Source: Notospermus geniculatus (taxonomy: Eukaryota > Nemertea > Pilidiophora > Heteronemertea > Lineidae). From it: a stretch of 64,000 nucleotides of DNA. The stretch is taken from NCBI GenBank assembly GCA_002633025.1, contig NMRB01000416.1, positions 144,384 through 208,383 of the forward strand. Reading direction: 5' to 3'. Below, in pieces: positions 1-10,187 of the stretch; position 1 is the stretch's first letter; each line of letters starts with the position of its first letter. The notes under the pieces are model-generated. The model searched no databases, had not been told where the DNA came from, and worked only from the letters and a program-made list of their open reading frames with translations. Both the position numbers and the translations under genes were made by a program.

Positions 1-90
1 CAACTTCATCTCATTTATCACCAGGAAATGAACTAAACCAGCCGAGCTGATAAACTGATTGGCGGCAAATTCACATGGAACTGTAAAACT

Positions 91-372
91 TCAACTCTTT
101 CCAAAGGATGACCTTGACTTTACCACTGACCTTGACTCTGTTCATCCATGACCTTGACGTAACTCTTTCCAAAGGATTACCTTGACCTTTACCAGAGTGA
201 CCTTGACATTTTTACCAATGACCTTTGACTGAACTCTTTCCAAAGGATAACCTTGACCTTAACCAGTGACCTTGACTTTGTTCACCAATGACCTTGACTT
301 ACAATTGTTTCCAAAGGATGACCTTTACCTTTACCAATGACCTTGAACTTACTCATGAATGACCTTGACCCT
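91..372. repeat. Minisatellite rich in TGACCTTGA
   Basis: A degenerate tandem array built from CTTTCCAAAGGATGACCTTGAC and short spacers. The 9-mer TGACCTTGA recurs at least seven times. Its complement, TCAAGGTCA, is the extended half-site bound by monomeric nuclear receptors of the ERR and FTZ-F1/SF-1 type. The repetition is visible directly; any regulatory role is inference. Confidence 0.8.
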
Positions 373-400
373 GGCTCTCTAATACGATTCATTTCACCAC

Positions 401-841
401 AGAAGCTTTGAATGATAGAGGTCAACAAAGAACTATACATTGAACACAATATTGATTTTGTGAGGTCTGTGATCTTGTATGAGGTTTCCTAAAGGAATTC
501 TTTACAAGTTGAACTTCAAACAGGTCTGATCAGTATCTCTACTGTCATGATGAGACGACTCTCAATTATCATGTTTTTTGAAGGGTTAATCTAATATTTT
601 ATGCACACATGATCACAATAACAAAAGTGAAAGCTTTAATAGCCACTTTGGTAACTCGGCCTGAATCAATATCACCAGAAAATAATACGTTATTTAACGA
701 GCCAGATTGACCTTTATGAAATGTCACAACATATTGAACTCATTATGTTTTTATTGATACATTAGTTAACTGATGGCTATGTAAATCCACGATCATTTCA
801 CCAACACTGCCCTGTATGCCGGGATGAATAAACTGAACATT
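401..841. other. Non-coding stretch, nothing recognised
   Basis: AT-rich sequence with no open frame of note, no inverted-repeat pair and no tandem repeat that I could see. Confidence 0.5.
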
Positions 842-1186
842 TCATGTGTTGACCAACACAGGATGGCAGAATTGCCCATGGAAACTTCCATGCCTTGTCG
901 GACCTGATGGATAACTCTGATATGATGCAGGAGTCCCTATGCTCGGACTAACACCCCCAAACTCAACTAACGTATCATTTTCAAGAACAGTTGGTTTGAG
1001 GGCAATATCACTGAATAACTGAATGAGGACCCCGGATCCTTCATCTTGTGGTAATCCATGGTTCACATCACTCCTCCCAATATCACCAAACAGCGGGTTA
1101 TCCTTTAGACTGGTACCCAGTCTTCTGGGCAGCTTGCATTCGAAGACCGGTGAAACCAAATGATCTGAGCCGGAATTCCGGCTCAT
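842..1186 (-). CDS. Unrecognised 114-residue open frame
   Basis: An ATG-to-stop frame on the minus strand that is longer than most chance frames in this window. The predicted protein has a hydrophilic, Gly/Ser/Pro-containing composition with no signal peptide, no membrane segment and no motif I recognise. No convincing splice acceptor or donor marks its ends and no polyadenylation signal follows closely. It could be a chance frame, a decayed repeat protein, or part of an exon. The region 1187-1650 beside it shows no recognised feature. Confidence 0.15.
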   Translation of the reverse strand: MSRNSGSDHLVSPVFECKLPRRLGTSLKDNPLFGDIGRSDVNHGLPQDEGSGVLIQLFSDIALKPTVLENDTLVEFGGVSPSIGTPASYQSYPSGPTRHGSFHGQFCHPVLVNT

Positions 1187-1754
1187 GACGTCATTCTACA
1201 GCATTCTGCAGCAATGCATTCTCCCGAACTAAATATAGACCAGCGGGCGCCATGATGGTTTTATGCATTTGCTTGCGTTTGTCCTAGTATTTTTAATCAG
1301 GACACTGTTCGGTCTAGTTCTCCTTTCAAAACTTCACCACAAATTTACCAATTCGAAATGGGTCTAGTTTCAAAATGTCATTACCACAAGACACGTATGT
1401 AACGTGATGCTATACTAAACGGCAGAACATCTGGTATTACCAATGAAGCAGGAACATCCAAGAACCCTTAGGATAACATGAAACAGAACGAAATATGATA
1501 GATTCGTCTATCTACCTTCAGATAACGGCAACAAATACCACTGCCTCAGGTTCATTGTAAGATATGAAGAATCCTAGTGAACACAAAATATGATTTCAGC
1601 CCCTGAAACCAAATGTTCATCCAAAACTTCTCTCATCTTTTGCAGATTTTCTACGTCATTAAGCGCCTGATGAACCAGATAATCAGATCAGAAATGCAAG
1701 ATTTACAACCCGAGCTTCTTCTCCATTCAATATTGACCATCAAACACGTAAATC

Positions 1755-2236
1755 TTGTTCGATGAAACTTTCCGTCTGCCAGCGATCCACCGCCATTCCC
1801 AACAATTTTGTCTTCAGGGTAGTTGGTTCCAGTCAGAATTCCTGTCGACAGGTTTTCCGGGGATCGGAAAGGCATGTTGGACGTGTTCACACCACCTCCA
1901 TATTCACAGTTGGCTGTGGCTCGGACTTCTTTGTTGTCCGACAAAACCAGTCATCCCTCGGAGATCCACCACCGCCGTCCCCCACAGCTTTGTCTTCAAG
2001 GTTGTCGGTTCCGGACAGAATTCTTGTTGACTGCATGGTCAACAGTGGACAGGTCTGTCGATGTGTTCAGGGGTTTGCTCACCACCTCCACATTCACAGT
2101 TGGCGTGGACTCCTAGTCTCCTCAGATGTTTGTTCAGTCGGCTGTGCCCTGTTCTGAGATGGTACATTGAAACCTCTGGCGTCTTGAAACCTCTGGCCTC
2201 TTCAGTTCGGCCGATTCCCTGGTTCTTCTCTCCCAC
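1755..2236 (-). pseudogene. Decayed C-terminus of a non-LTR retrotransposon (LINE) ORF2, tail duplicated
   Basis: Read on the minus strand, the conserved block YHLRTGHSRLNKHL is followed by CECGGGEQTPEHI. That is the typical LINE (Jockey/CR1-type) arrangement after the reverse-transcriptase domain, with its cysteine motif C-x-C-G...QT-x-E-H. In the same frame, after one premature stop, comes PTTLKTKLWGTAVVDLRGM, the usual LINE C-terminal block. A second, more decayed copy of this tail lies further along (about 1755-1930) and reads PTTLKTKLLGMAVDRWQTES in the matching frame. The in-frame stop, the internal duplication and the missing catalytic domain make this a dead fragment. The exact clade cannot be fixed from so short a piece. 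Confidence 0.75.
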
Positions 2237-2549
2237 TGGGCATTGATTCCACAGTACCTCATCAAAGTCCTAGACCAACCTGGACCCAAAAACCATATCA
2301 GCTGGTCCGAACATAAACCATATTAATTACACTGAGAAATGACAAGCTGATGCAAAAACAATCAATCAATTAATGATTTGTGATTGATCCAACCTTATTT
2401 TCCCTGACAAATCAAACTCCCACCATTACACATGGATTAGAGTTTTTCCCCAACAGCTCAATTTTCAATCAATCTGGATGAGGAGTGTATTAAATCTTTC
2501 TTCGTGATGAAGTTCTGAGGTCGGCTTGCAAAAGTACGAACACTGAATC

Positions 2550-2850
2550 CAGCGCCGGGTCCAGCAGTTTTGAAGAGGGGGCCAAACCCCAGTGGGCAAA
2601 AACCAGCTGACCAAAGGGGGTCAAGAATCTTTCCCGATTTGGAAAAGTAGCTGTTTTTATGCCATTTCCTGGCATTTTTGAGATGGCATTTTCTGTCTCT
2701 TCAATCTCAATATCCTCCACATGTCCTATACCACCAGCTCTCAAGGTCGCCCGCACATCGGACACCACGACACTGCTGCCTGCAGTGAGCTTCACATTTG
2801 CCAAAAATTGGGGGGGGGGGGGAGCTAGTCAAGCCCTGGACCCAGCCCTG
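2550..2850. mobile_element. Possible hAT-like short element
   Basis: The left end CAGCGCCGGGTCCAG and the right end CTGGACCCAGCCCTG are imperfect inverted repeats starting with CAG, as in hAT elements. A poly-G run lies inside. No matching target-site duplication was found at these borders, so the call is weak. Confidence 0.3.
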
Positions 2851-4190
2851 CCATTACTCAAGCTGCAAGTCTCATTTCAAGAGATTGTCAACCTCCCTGG
2901 GCCTACAGAGGAAGAGTGGGTCAAACGTGAGCATCAGTGGTCACAGGTGCTGATGTTCCTAAGGAAATTTAGTTGCTGGAACACAGCGGATGAATATCTT
3001 TGACATGATACAGCAAAACCTGCTAATATAGACCCCGAACAAGATCAATGACAAAGAAAAACCTGAGATGTTCATAGACGTAGAATCCCACGAGAGACCA
3101 CCTGAGATCTGACTAGGCGGCACATTCTATCGCTGTCTGAACCTGAGATATTCCCAGTCGTGTCACGGCGGTATTCCAATCTGACCAATCGATTAGATTT
3201 CTTGTGATTCGGCGACTCGATTGAGGCAAAGTCTCGCAGGAAATGGTAGATGAGATTATCAGTGCTAGGCAAGGAGGAGCTGAGAATTAAGTGATTTTAG
3301 GATGAGCTCATCTGAATCTGTGGAGAGATAGTGGAGTCTTAAACGTTTTGGGTGTTGGGTTGATTCTTGCAATGCTTTTGAGCTCATCTTCACAAATCAA
3401 GGGTTACGGTCACTTTGATCTCCGAGCAAGGGTAGGAGTGATTGACGTGCTTGTCAGGACAAGATGTTTGGGCTCAACTGCTGCTCAGTATCCTCTCCAC
3501 GTGCCGGACCATTAAGCAAGGTCAGAGAGCTTGTCGCCCCGCACATCGGACGCCATGACAGCCTGTTGACTGTAGCTAAGATGACGAAGCTGTGGTTGTT
3601 TGGCAGGAGCCAGGGTAACACTGGCAAACACTGCAGGGCACAGTCAAAGGCAATCAAAAATGCACCTGACCAAAGAAGATCTGGATGGATAATTTTGAAG
3701 ATTGGATAGACACCAGATCCACTGTGGATGACAGAATAACTCCCTACGTCAACGCACACCTGATGTGGAGAGGGAGGGCTCAGAGGTCCTGATATCCTCA
3801 GGATGATTGTACTGGAGGGTCTCCCCAATGGCCGTATGGTTGCAAGACGCAATGATGATGGCGATGAGGATAAGAGATTCCGACCATCTGGAACAGAGAG
3901 ATACTCGAGTCCAGAGATTCTTACACGAGTCAAAGAGTTAACGACATGTGTTTGTCAGTGTCAAGGAGACAGCGTTACATATGTAACAAGAGCAACGCAG
4001 AGCGTGGCATATGCCCCCGACTGGTATGTTGTTTGTGGGCGAAGCAATCTGAAATTAATTGACGGAAACTCGATTTCAAGATGGCCACCATAGCCGCCAT
4101 CTTGGATGGGCGGCAGAGCTGGTCATCGAAAGGAACCTTCCCCTCATAGATGCAAACCCTCACAAAAAAATTCAGGTTGATTGTGCAAAG
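2851..4190. other. Unassigned region with weak open frames
   Basis: Short open frames occur on both strands, the longest on the minus strand at 3454-3933, but none resembles a family I know. A plus-strand frame reaching 3003 ends with a protein-like stretch that includes PTEEEWVKREHQW. At about 4076-4110 an inverted pair of AAGATGGC/GCCATCTT words resembles two facing YY1-type sites. Confidence 0.3.
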
Positions 4191-4419
4191 NNNNNNNNNN
4201 NNNNNNNNNNNNNNNNNNNNNNNNNNNNNNNNNNNNNNNNNNNNNNNNNNNNNNNNNNNNNNNNNNNNNNNNNNNNNNNNNNNNNNNNNNNNNNNNNNNN
4301 NNNNNNNNNNNNNNNNNNNNNNNNNNNNNNNNNNNNNNNNNNNNNNNNNNNNNNNNNNNNNNNNNNNNNNNNNNNNNNNNNNNNNNNNNNNNNNNNNNNN
4401 NNNNNNNNNNNNNNNNNNN
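4191..4419. other. Assembly gap (229 N)
   Basis: A run of N with no sequence. Frames read across it are meaningless. Confidence 1.
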
Positions 4420-4439
4420 GAAAATTACCTCAGAAAGTG

Positions 4440-4850
4440 ATGTCTGCTGGGATGACACTCTCTGGCAGTCATGTTGAGCAACAAACTACCAAGACCTGTT
4501 GCTGTTTTTTTGCCCACATTCACTGATGAGATTTTGACCTAGAACTTCAAACTTGGTGTGTGGGTACCTCTGCCAACCATGCTGAGCAATAAACGTCCAG
4601 TATCTGCTGTTTTAGCCCACATTCACGTGGTATCCATCACACTGCCATCAGGGGCAAAGCCACAGCATTATTGGCCCTGGTAAGTAAGAGGCCATCTCAA
4701 GCTACTCACACTGTCCTCTTGGACAAATCTAAATGTTTCTCCATTGCTTGACCTAGAAACCTGAAACTTGGTGTATGGGTACCTAGTGACAGAGTTATGA
4801 GACAAATTTCAGTTCATTCTGGCCATTTTGCCAGACCAATAGGGTCTTCT
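4440..4850. repeat. Dispersed repeat with SINE-like insert
   Basis: The phrase GACCTAGAACTTCAAACTTG recurs in slightly changed form about 200 bp later (4748-4782). Between the two lies 4640-4712, which matches the repeat family also found at 9345-9660 and 27690-27900 (GCCATAGCATTATTGG core). This suggests that one repeat interrupts another. Confidence 0.55.
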
Positions 4851-5447
4851 AAGATGTTGATTTTGGTCCCACCTCCGAGACAAGAGGACAGAAACAGTAC
4901 CTAGCAAGTGCGCAATTCATGAGTCTTCCTCTGTATGCTCATATTGTGAAATATATACTAGATTCCCTCGCCAACCTGTAACGTTAGATTAACAGTTGTG
5001 GGGTTTCAGTGGGTAGAGAAAGATGGATGACTGATGAGGATATATGCAATGACGCAGTTTCGCATAACCACCAGCCTGTTTCACCGCACGCCACAGGCCG
5101 AGAAGAAGACATACAAGCATTGACAATAACGTCACAGCATATTTATCCCTCCCAGTCCTCGAAACTGCCATGGCAAATGACAACGCTGGAAGTTTTCCCG
5201 ATGTTATTAGACATATATGTGAGAAGTGGTGCGTGAGAGATCCTTGAGTAAATGGTGCATGATACTCGAGTAAATGTTTGCGTCTGCTGGGAGCGTGGAT
5301 TCGGTTCAAGTTTCATACCGGGGAATTTACGGCGACTGAATGTGGAACCATTTGTGGAAGAAGAATTCTTGCCTGAAGATTCTACTGACCAAATTCCTCA
5401 ACTACCAGTCTGAAAGAGCATGATCTGAAGCTCTTTATACAGTTCTT

Positions 5448-5615
5448 TTAACTGTAATACAAGATTCTGTACATTCTGTAATACAAGATTACAAACTGTA
5501 ATACAAGATTCTGTAATACAAGATTCTGTACATTCTGTAATACAAGATTACAGACTGTAATACAAGATTCTGTAATACAAGATTCTGTACATTCTGTAAT
5601 ACAAGATTCTCTACA
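5448..5615. repeat. Short-period minisatellite
   Basis: A tandem array of CTGTAATACAAGATT-type units, about 17 bp each with a higher-order pattern. It ends near 5615. Confidence 0.85.
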
Positions 5616-6199
5616 TGTCTCACAGTGTTTCACATCATTTCTAAGAAGCCAACCAACATTTCTTGGAAAGAACACCAAGATTCTTTTTCCAACGAGAATA
5701 TTCTTTCCTGTCTAAAATTGGCATGCGTGTCACATTTGTTCTTTCACGTGATTGTGGATTTCTGGCCATGAATCCACGCCGAACGTTGTTCATTTCATCA
5801 TCAGGATATTTTTGGCCACATCACGGCCCCACCTCCACCAAGTGATATTAATCAAACAAAGAGAAAACTATTTCCTGATGAAAACAAACAACATCATCTG
5901 CTTCGGGAAATACGATGACATTTTATACGCGAGTAAAAAATGATACGTAGCTATAAAGGTCACATGAATGATGAGGAGTTCATTGAATACGGGAACCCTC
6001 TAGAGCAAAAACCTAACTCCCACAAAGAAAGGTTACTGAGTTCAATAGCCAGATTAGATGAACTATCAGACATATGTACGACCAAAAACATACTCACTTC
6101 ATTAGGGAGTAGTATAAAGAGTATAGCCCTTTTGTGTAGGTGGCTATATGTCTTCAGATTAGCAGATCAACTAACAGATAGCATCTTCAATAAGAGGAA
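5616..6199. other. Non-coding stretch, no gene recognised
   Basis: There are short open frames only. A frame at 5940-6269 runs into the MITE complex that follows and is not credible as a gene. Confidence 0.4.
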
Positions 6200-6225
6200 G
6201 GGTCGTATATTAGAACGTTCCTTAA

Positions 6226-6419
6226 CCCTTAGAGCGCTGGGTTTTTTCCAACTTTTCCTTCCCCTGTGACCGTTTTTTTTTTCGAAAAAAAGAAAAAAAT
6301 TGCCAAAAATGCATGTGTTTTGAAATTTTAATTTTATGACCTTTTCCGAGTATACGCGGTAACGGTCCTCAAAAAGAGAATTGTCGCACCGAGTATACTC
6401 GGTAACGGCGCTCTAAGGG
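6226..6419. mobile_element. piggyBac-type MITE, 194 bp, TTAA target
   Basis: The ends CCCTTAGAGCGC and GCGCTCTAAGGG are perfect 12-bp inverted repeats. TTAA lies immediately outside each end (6222-6225 and 6420-6423). The uninterrupted relative at 16.5 kb has a single TTAA at the same point. TTAA duplication with CCC...GGG ends is the mark of piggyBac-like elements. An inner word, CGAGTATAC plus CGGTAACGG, occurs twice near the right end. There is no coding capacity, so it is non-autonomous. Confidence 0.85.
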
Positions 6420-6476
6420 TTAATGTTAAGGTCGACCTTAAGTCTATTGTAAAACCATCGAGAACAATACATTTAA

Positions 6477-6680
6477 AGGAGCACGGTATTGCTGCTTTTT
6501 CTCGACAGCCGGCGCCACTGCGCCACTCTCCAACCCGAGGGACTAACTACGTTTCGGCGAATGACCCGATTTACTGCGTACATTTTGTAATGCATTTTTG
6601 TAGTTCGTCTTACTGCCGCTAGGTGGCTCCCTCTACGTCGGCAGTCAAATAACGCATTTGAGATCCAATACCGTGCTCCT
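6477..6680. mobile_element. Second TTAA-type MITE, 204 bp
   Basis: Perfect 15-bp inverted repeats, AGGAGCACGGTATTG and its complement, are flanked by TTAA on both sides (6473-6476 and 6681-6684). The empty site with one TTAA is seen in the relative at 16.5 kb. Its ends resemble those of the element at 49825-49997 (TTAAAG...CAC.GTATTG), so the two are probably one family. Confidence 0.85.
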
Positions 6681-6833
6681 TTAAGGTGGACCTTAAATGT
6701 TAAGGAACGTTCTAAAATACGGCTCGAAGTTTCTTTGAAAATAGTTTTATATATTGGTAGGCCTACCCAATTTGGGCTGTCAATGTACCGAAGTGGAAAC
6801 ATCGATGCCTGTCACCTCTGACATTCCTGTTCC

Positions 6834-6928
6834 ACCCTCCTATTGCAGGGCTTTGGTCTCGCTCCTCTTCATACGCTTGCACGAGCGTATGAAGAGGAGC
6901 GAGACCAAAGACTTGCAAGAGGAGGATG
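6834..6928. mobile_element. Hairpin MITE, about 95 bp (copy 1 of 4)
   Basis: A near-complete palindrome with a perfect 27-bp stem, 6851-6877 against 6884-6910, and a 6-base loop. The same family occurs at 23188-23284, 36606-36698 and 52030-52123. All copies share CCTCC..AGCAGGG at the left and GGAGGATG at the right. Confidence 0.8.
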
Positions 6929-6945
6929 CCGGGTTCGATCCCCGG
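6929..6945 (+). repeat. Isolated tRNA T-arm-like sequence
   Basis: CCGGGTTCGATCCCCGG is a perfect tRNA T-stem and loop containing a B-box. No A-box or acceptor stem is near, so it is a SINE or tRNA relic lying against the hairpin MITE. Confidence 0.5.
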
Positions 6946-6952
6946 TCAGACG

Positions 6953-8286
6953 CTATCTTCATGACAATGATCCTTTTCTTCTTATCCATCATCTTGAAGG
7001 ATTTCAAGGGTTATGGTCATCAAGTGAGAGGACCCCATCACTGAAGGATCAGAAAGATAAGGAGAGTTTATCGGGGTCAGTGTCCGAGTGTCAACCCGGT
7101 GAACTTCAGGTTAGATATCACGAGATACGCAAAGCCGACCATCTCAATCAGACATTGACAAACATCTCTTGGCTTGCCGTCATACCCAGGAGAACTCGAT
7201 CTTCACATTCTAACACAGGTTACGGAATGTTCACCGGCTTCCACTGACTAAATATTGATCCCCAAATGCTGGCGAGATGCACATTCCCGATTCCCATGAC
7301 TGTGTTACTACGGTTACCATATTTTTCAGCCGGCGACACCTTTCTCGGGTCAACTTGGGATTCAGTTTGGCTCCTTGTCTCGTAAAAAGAAATATTTGCT
7401 GAGAAAAATTAGATTATCTCAAGAAGATGCAACTGAAATACAAATTAGTCGTTAAGGAACGCTTTCAATTCGCTTGCTCAGGATTCTAGTTCATCACTGT
7501 CCTTTCCGCAACGTTGGTCAAAGATTTCCTGAAGACCTCGACATACAGAAGAAGAAAAATTCCCAAAACATCTGCATCAGCAGCCATCAGGAAGTCATAT
7601 TTTTTTCACCATGCACTTGTACTGCGCTGAGCTCTCCGGGCAGAAGTGTTGCCTCGAAGGTCAAGAACTCTGACTGTGCTCAAGGCACGGAATGATGCCT
7701 CCAAGGCTAAGAGAAGTTTCCTGGACTAGATTATTACCATTATGAATAATGGTGTTTTTGGTGTGCACAGAATGGCCATACAGTGGCCTAAAAGACCTCA
7801 TGGTCTCAGTAAAACAGCAACTTTATGTATATCGTGTTAGAGCATCATAAAATCATGTCCCTTAAGCTTGGTCTCCATCGTTAATGTCGTTAATGGTGGC
7901 TTTAATAGCGGCTTTAATAGCACGTTGTTATTGCATAAATCAACTTACTCAACTACCATTTGTGTGTAGTCACTAATTAATCACATTTGTAAAATACTTA
8001 AAGATATGTTGCAGTAAGCAGCTAAATGGGTTTCATGGAGTATGGCTTTCTTGTGTTAGTTCATGCTCCGGTGATGACAGGCGATACAACAAGGGTTCTG
8101 TTCACCCTTCTTGGCCTCATGGGTCAGCAAGACTTCATCCAGCATCAATCATTTTCAGCAAGGACGGACTGATTACATGAATTGAAATCTTCAGCATGGA
8201 TCTGCTTGTTTTAAACAGTTCGATAACCTATGGAGCGTGAATACTGCCTGTTGATTGGTAAGCTTGTAGGTAAAACCTGATGCTGA
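6953..8286. other. Non-coding stretch, no gene recognised
   Basis: There are only scattered short open frames. A small direct repeat (GGCTTTAATAGC) lies near 7910. I see no other structure. Confidence 0.4.
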
Positions 8287-8291
8287 TTGGT

Positions 8292-8465
8292 CAGGCGAGG
8301 ATCCGGGGGGGGGACCTGGGCACACAGCTTACCCTTTGGCCAACAGATCTGTAAAATCGACCATGAAATTCTGGAATTTGGAGCAAATCATTGAAATTCA
8401 CCATAAATTTCAATGTTCCCAGCACAGGGCGCCCCCTCCTTTCCCAAATCCTGGAGCCGCCCCTG
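8292..8465 (-). mobile_element. hAT-like MITE with 5-bp duplication
   Basis: The ends CAGGCGAGGATCC and GGAGCCGCCCCTG are inverted repeats. TTGGT is duplicated exactly on both sides (8287-8291 and 8466-8470). The interior matches the element at 9040-9214 in the opposite orientation. Confidence 0.75.
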
Positions 8466-8980
8466 TTGGTCAGGGGCTGGTGCAAATAGCATGTGCCCTG
8501 TTGAATACCACCGATTTGGGGGGTGGGCACAGAAGAAATGGGCCAGAACTCCTCAACACTGAGACGTCATCAAGATTCTGTGATCAGGTCATGTCATCTC
8601 TCCCTCTCCCCTCCATTTACCAGCTAAAAGCTAACATGTTGCCATATTTGATGACTTAAGAGACACTGAATTCGAAATGCACCAATATCATCCATTTTGA
8701 TTCACCAGGGTAAGTTAGAACGACGTGACTATTCCTGTTTTTAATGCATTATGTCTGGTTTTGCTAAAATTGGTCTCAAATGGCTCACATTAGTAATTTC
8801 AGTCTGGAAATCAGACAGCAACGCAGAGTTCACCCTGCGTCACCTATTTTTTTACACCGTCATTTGCGTGGATGTCGTCTCGTAACCATCCTCTGTAAGG
8901 AACTGACAGGAAGCAATCGGAAGATGGGAGCTCATTAGGTGTTCACGGTCTTCATCAACCTTGCAGCACATATAGGAATG

Positions 8981-8981
8981 N
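8981..8981. other. Single-base assembly gap
   Basis: One N. No duplication flanks it. Confidence 0.9.
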
Positions 8982-9039
8982 CTTGTGACATATGGAAGAA
9001 TGTAGATACACTTCTCTGTGGTACAGTCTCAAAGCACTT

Positions 9040-9214
9040 CAGGGACGGATCAAGGATTTCGGGAAAGAGGGGGCGCACTGTGCTAGAAACATTGAAATCT
9101 GCGGTGAATTTTACAATGATTTGCTCCAAATTTCAGAATTTCACGGTCGATTTTAAAGATTTTTTGGCCGAAAGGGGGGCATGCGGTGGGTGCGCCTCCT
9201 TGGATCCGCGCCTG
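9040..9214 (+). mobile_element. hAT-like MITE with 5-bp duplication
   Basis: The ends CAGGGACGGATCAAGG and CCTTGGATCCGCGCCTG are inverted repeats. CACTT is duplicated at 9035-9039 and 9215-9219. The interior carries the family words AGGGGGCGC, TGAATTT and CCAAATTTCAGAATTTC. Confidence 0.8.
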
Positions 9215-9224
9215 CACTTGATAT

Positions 9225-9340
9225 CATTCTCCCAGTCTCTCCAGAAACATTCCTGGGGAACTCAAGGAGCAGGTCATTCAGAACATCATTGATCCTTTCA
9301 GACCAGTTGAGAGACTACACTGGCAATTTGTACTGCATTT
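9225..9340 (+). repeat. SINE-like fragment, GGGGAACTCAAGGAGC family
   Basis: Shares the core CTGGGGAACTCAAGGAGC and the following AGCTCATTCAG-type stretch with 43065-43200 and, reversed, with 23930-24110. It lacks a clear tRNA-like head here. Confidence 0.6.
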
Positions 9341-9344
9341 GTAT

Positions 9345-9660
9345 GTTTCCATCAGGGCTGAAGCCATAGCATTATTGGTAAGGAACAAGTATGGAAGAAG
9401 CCATCTCACTATTCATGTTCCTCACATGGATGGGGTCATTTACTTGCCCTTGCAAAGGAACAAGGTATTAGGCACCATGACTTACTGTTCCATGAGACGG
9501 ACGAGAACCAGGGACGCCATCCCACATGGCCCGGGCTGGATTCAAACCCCAGACATGCTGCTTGCTTAGCAGATGTTTGGCGACAGCGGTTTGGTTGGGT
9601 ATTGAATCCATGACCTCTTCTCTCAAGTCTGATGCTCAAACACTGCACCACCACATCCCT
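9345..9660 (-). repeat. Dispersed repeat with tRNA-like head (reverse)
   Basis: Contains GCCATAGCATTATTGG, GATGGGGTCATTTACTTGCC and, near 9536-9550, GGATTCAAACCCC, which reads as a B-box on the minus strand. A close relative lies at 27690-27900 and a fragment at 4640-4712. This fits an old tRNA-derived SINE. Confidence 0.6.
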
Positions 9661-9988
9661 TTCTTGTCAAACAATAGGGTTATAAGTAAAAGCAACCCAT
9701 GTCATATCTTTTCAAGCTTAAGATGGCTTGTTTTAGTTGCTGCTTTCTTGTGGATGCTTGGACATCTTGACTCTTTGCCGAAAATGTCATCACTAGACAC
9801 CCATGACATTTCTGGCAAATGAAAGATGAGACCTTTGACAGAGGAGACAATAACATATCTTCTTCCCTTGTCTCAACAGTCTGAACCTGTTGGTAAATTC
9901 AGCCTCGATCACATCTTGAACACGGCCAACTGAGAACTGAACCCATGACCTTAAAGATAACAATACATCTCAAAGTACTTCGCCAGTC

Positions 9989-10187
9989 TCACCACGGCCT
10001 CCCGAGCCAGTCTGACATCTCAGGCTGCAAGAGTCCCAGCTTCTTGGCATTCACCTCTCCACCGGTGATCTTGAAGTGGTAATCCAGCGACACACCGTTT
10101 ATGGCTGTGCTCATGTCAGTTATGGTTATAAGAGGCTGATGGTAATAGTTCTGATCGGGGTAATCTGCACCTTGGAGGGGATGATTG
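9989..10187 (-). CDS. Candidate terminal exon, unrecognised
   Basis: On the minus strand a pyrimidine-rich tract ending in AAG (acceptor AG at 10188-10189) opens into about 65 codons ending at a TGA. The product includes YPDQNYYHQPLITITDMS and GVSLDYHFKITGGEV, which look like folded-protein sequence. A second frame beyond the stop also reads well (REAVVRLAKYFEMY), so a frameshift or an alternative donor at GAG/GTGAAT is possible. I do not recognise the family. The block could belong to a gene whose other exons lie to the right, or it could be chance. Confidence 0.3.

Larger units (their letters stand above)
6200..6725. mobile_element. Palindromic MITE carrying two nested insertions
   Basis: The ends GGGTCGTAT and ATACGGCTC, together with TTAGAACGTTCCTTAA and its complement, form terminal inverted repeats. 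With the two inner insertions removed, about 120 bp remains. That remnant aligns along its whole length with the intact 123-bp element at 16477-16599 in reverse orientation. The host element therefore predates both insertions. Confidence 0.85.

Noticed and set aside
3454-3933. 159-codon minus-strand frame
   Set aside because: No recognised motif, no splice support, and the opposite strand is equally open. Left as unassigned region.
4059-4526. Long frames spanning the N run
   Set aside because: They are artefacts of reading through unknown bases.
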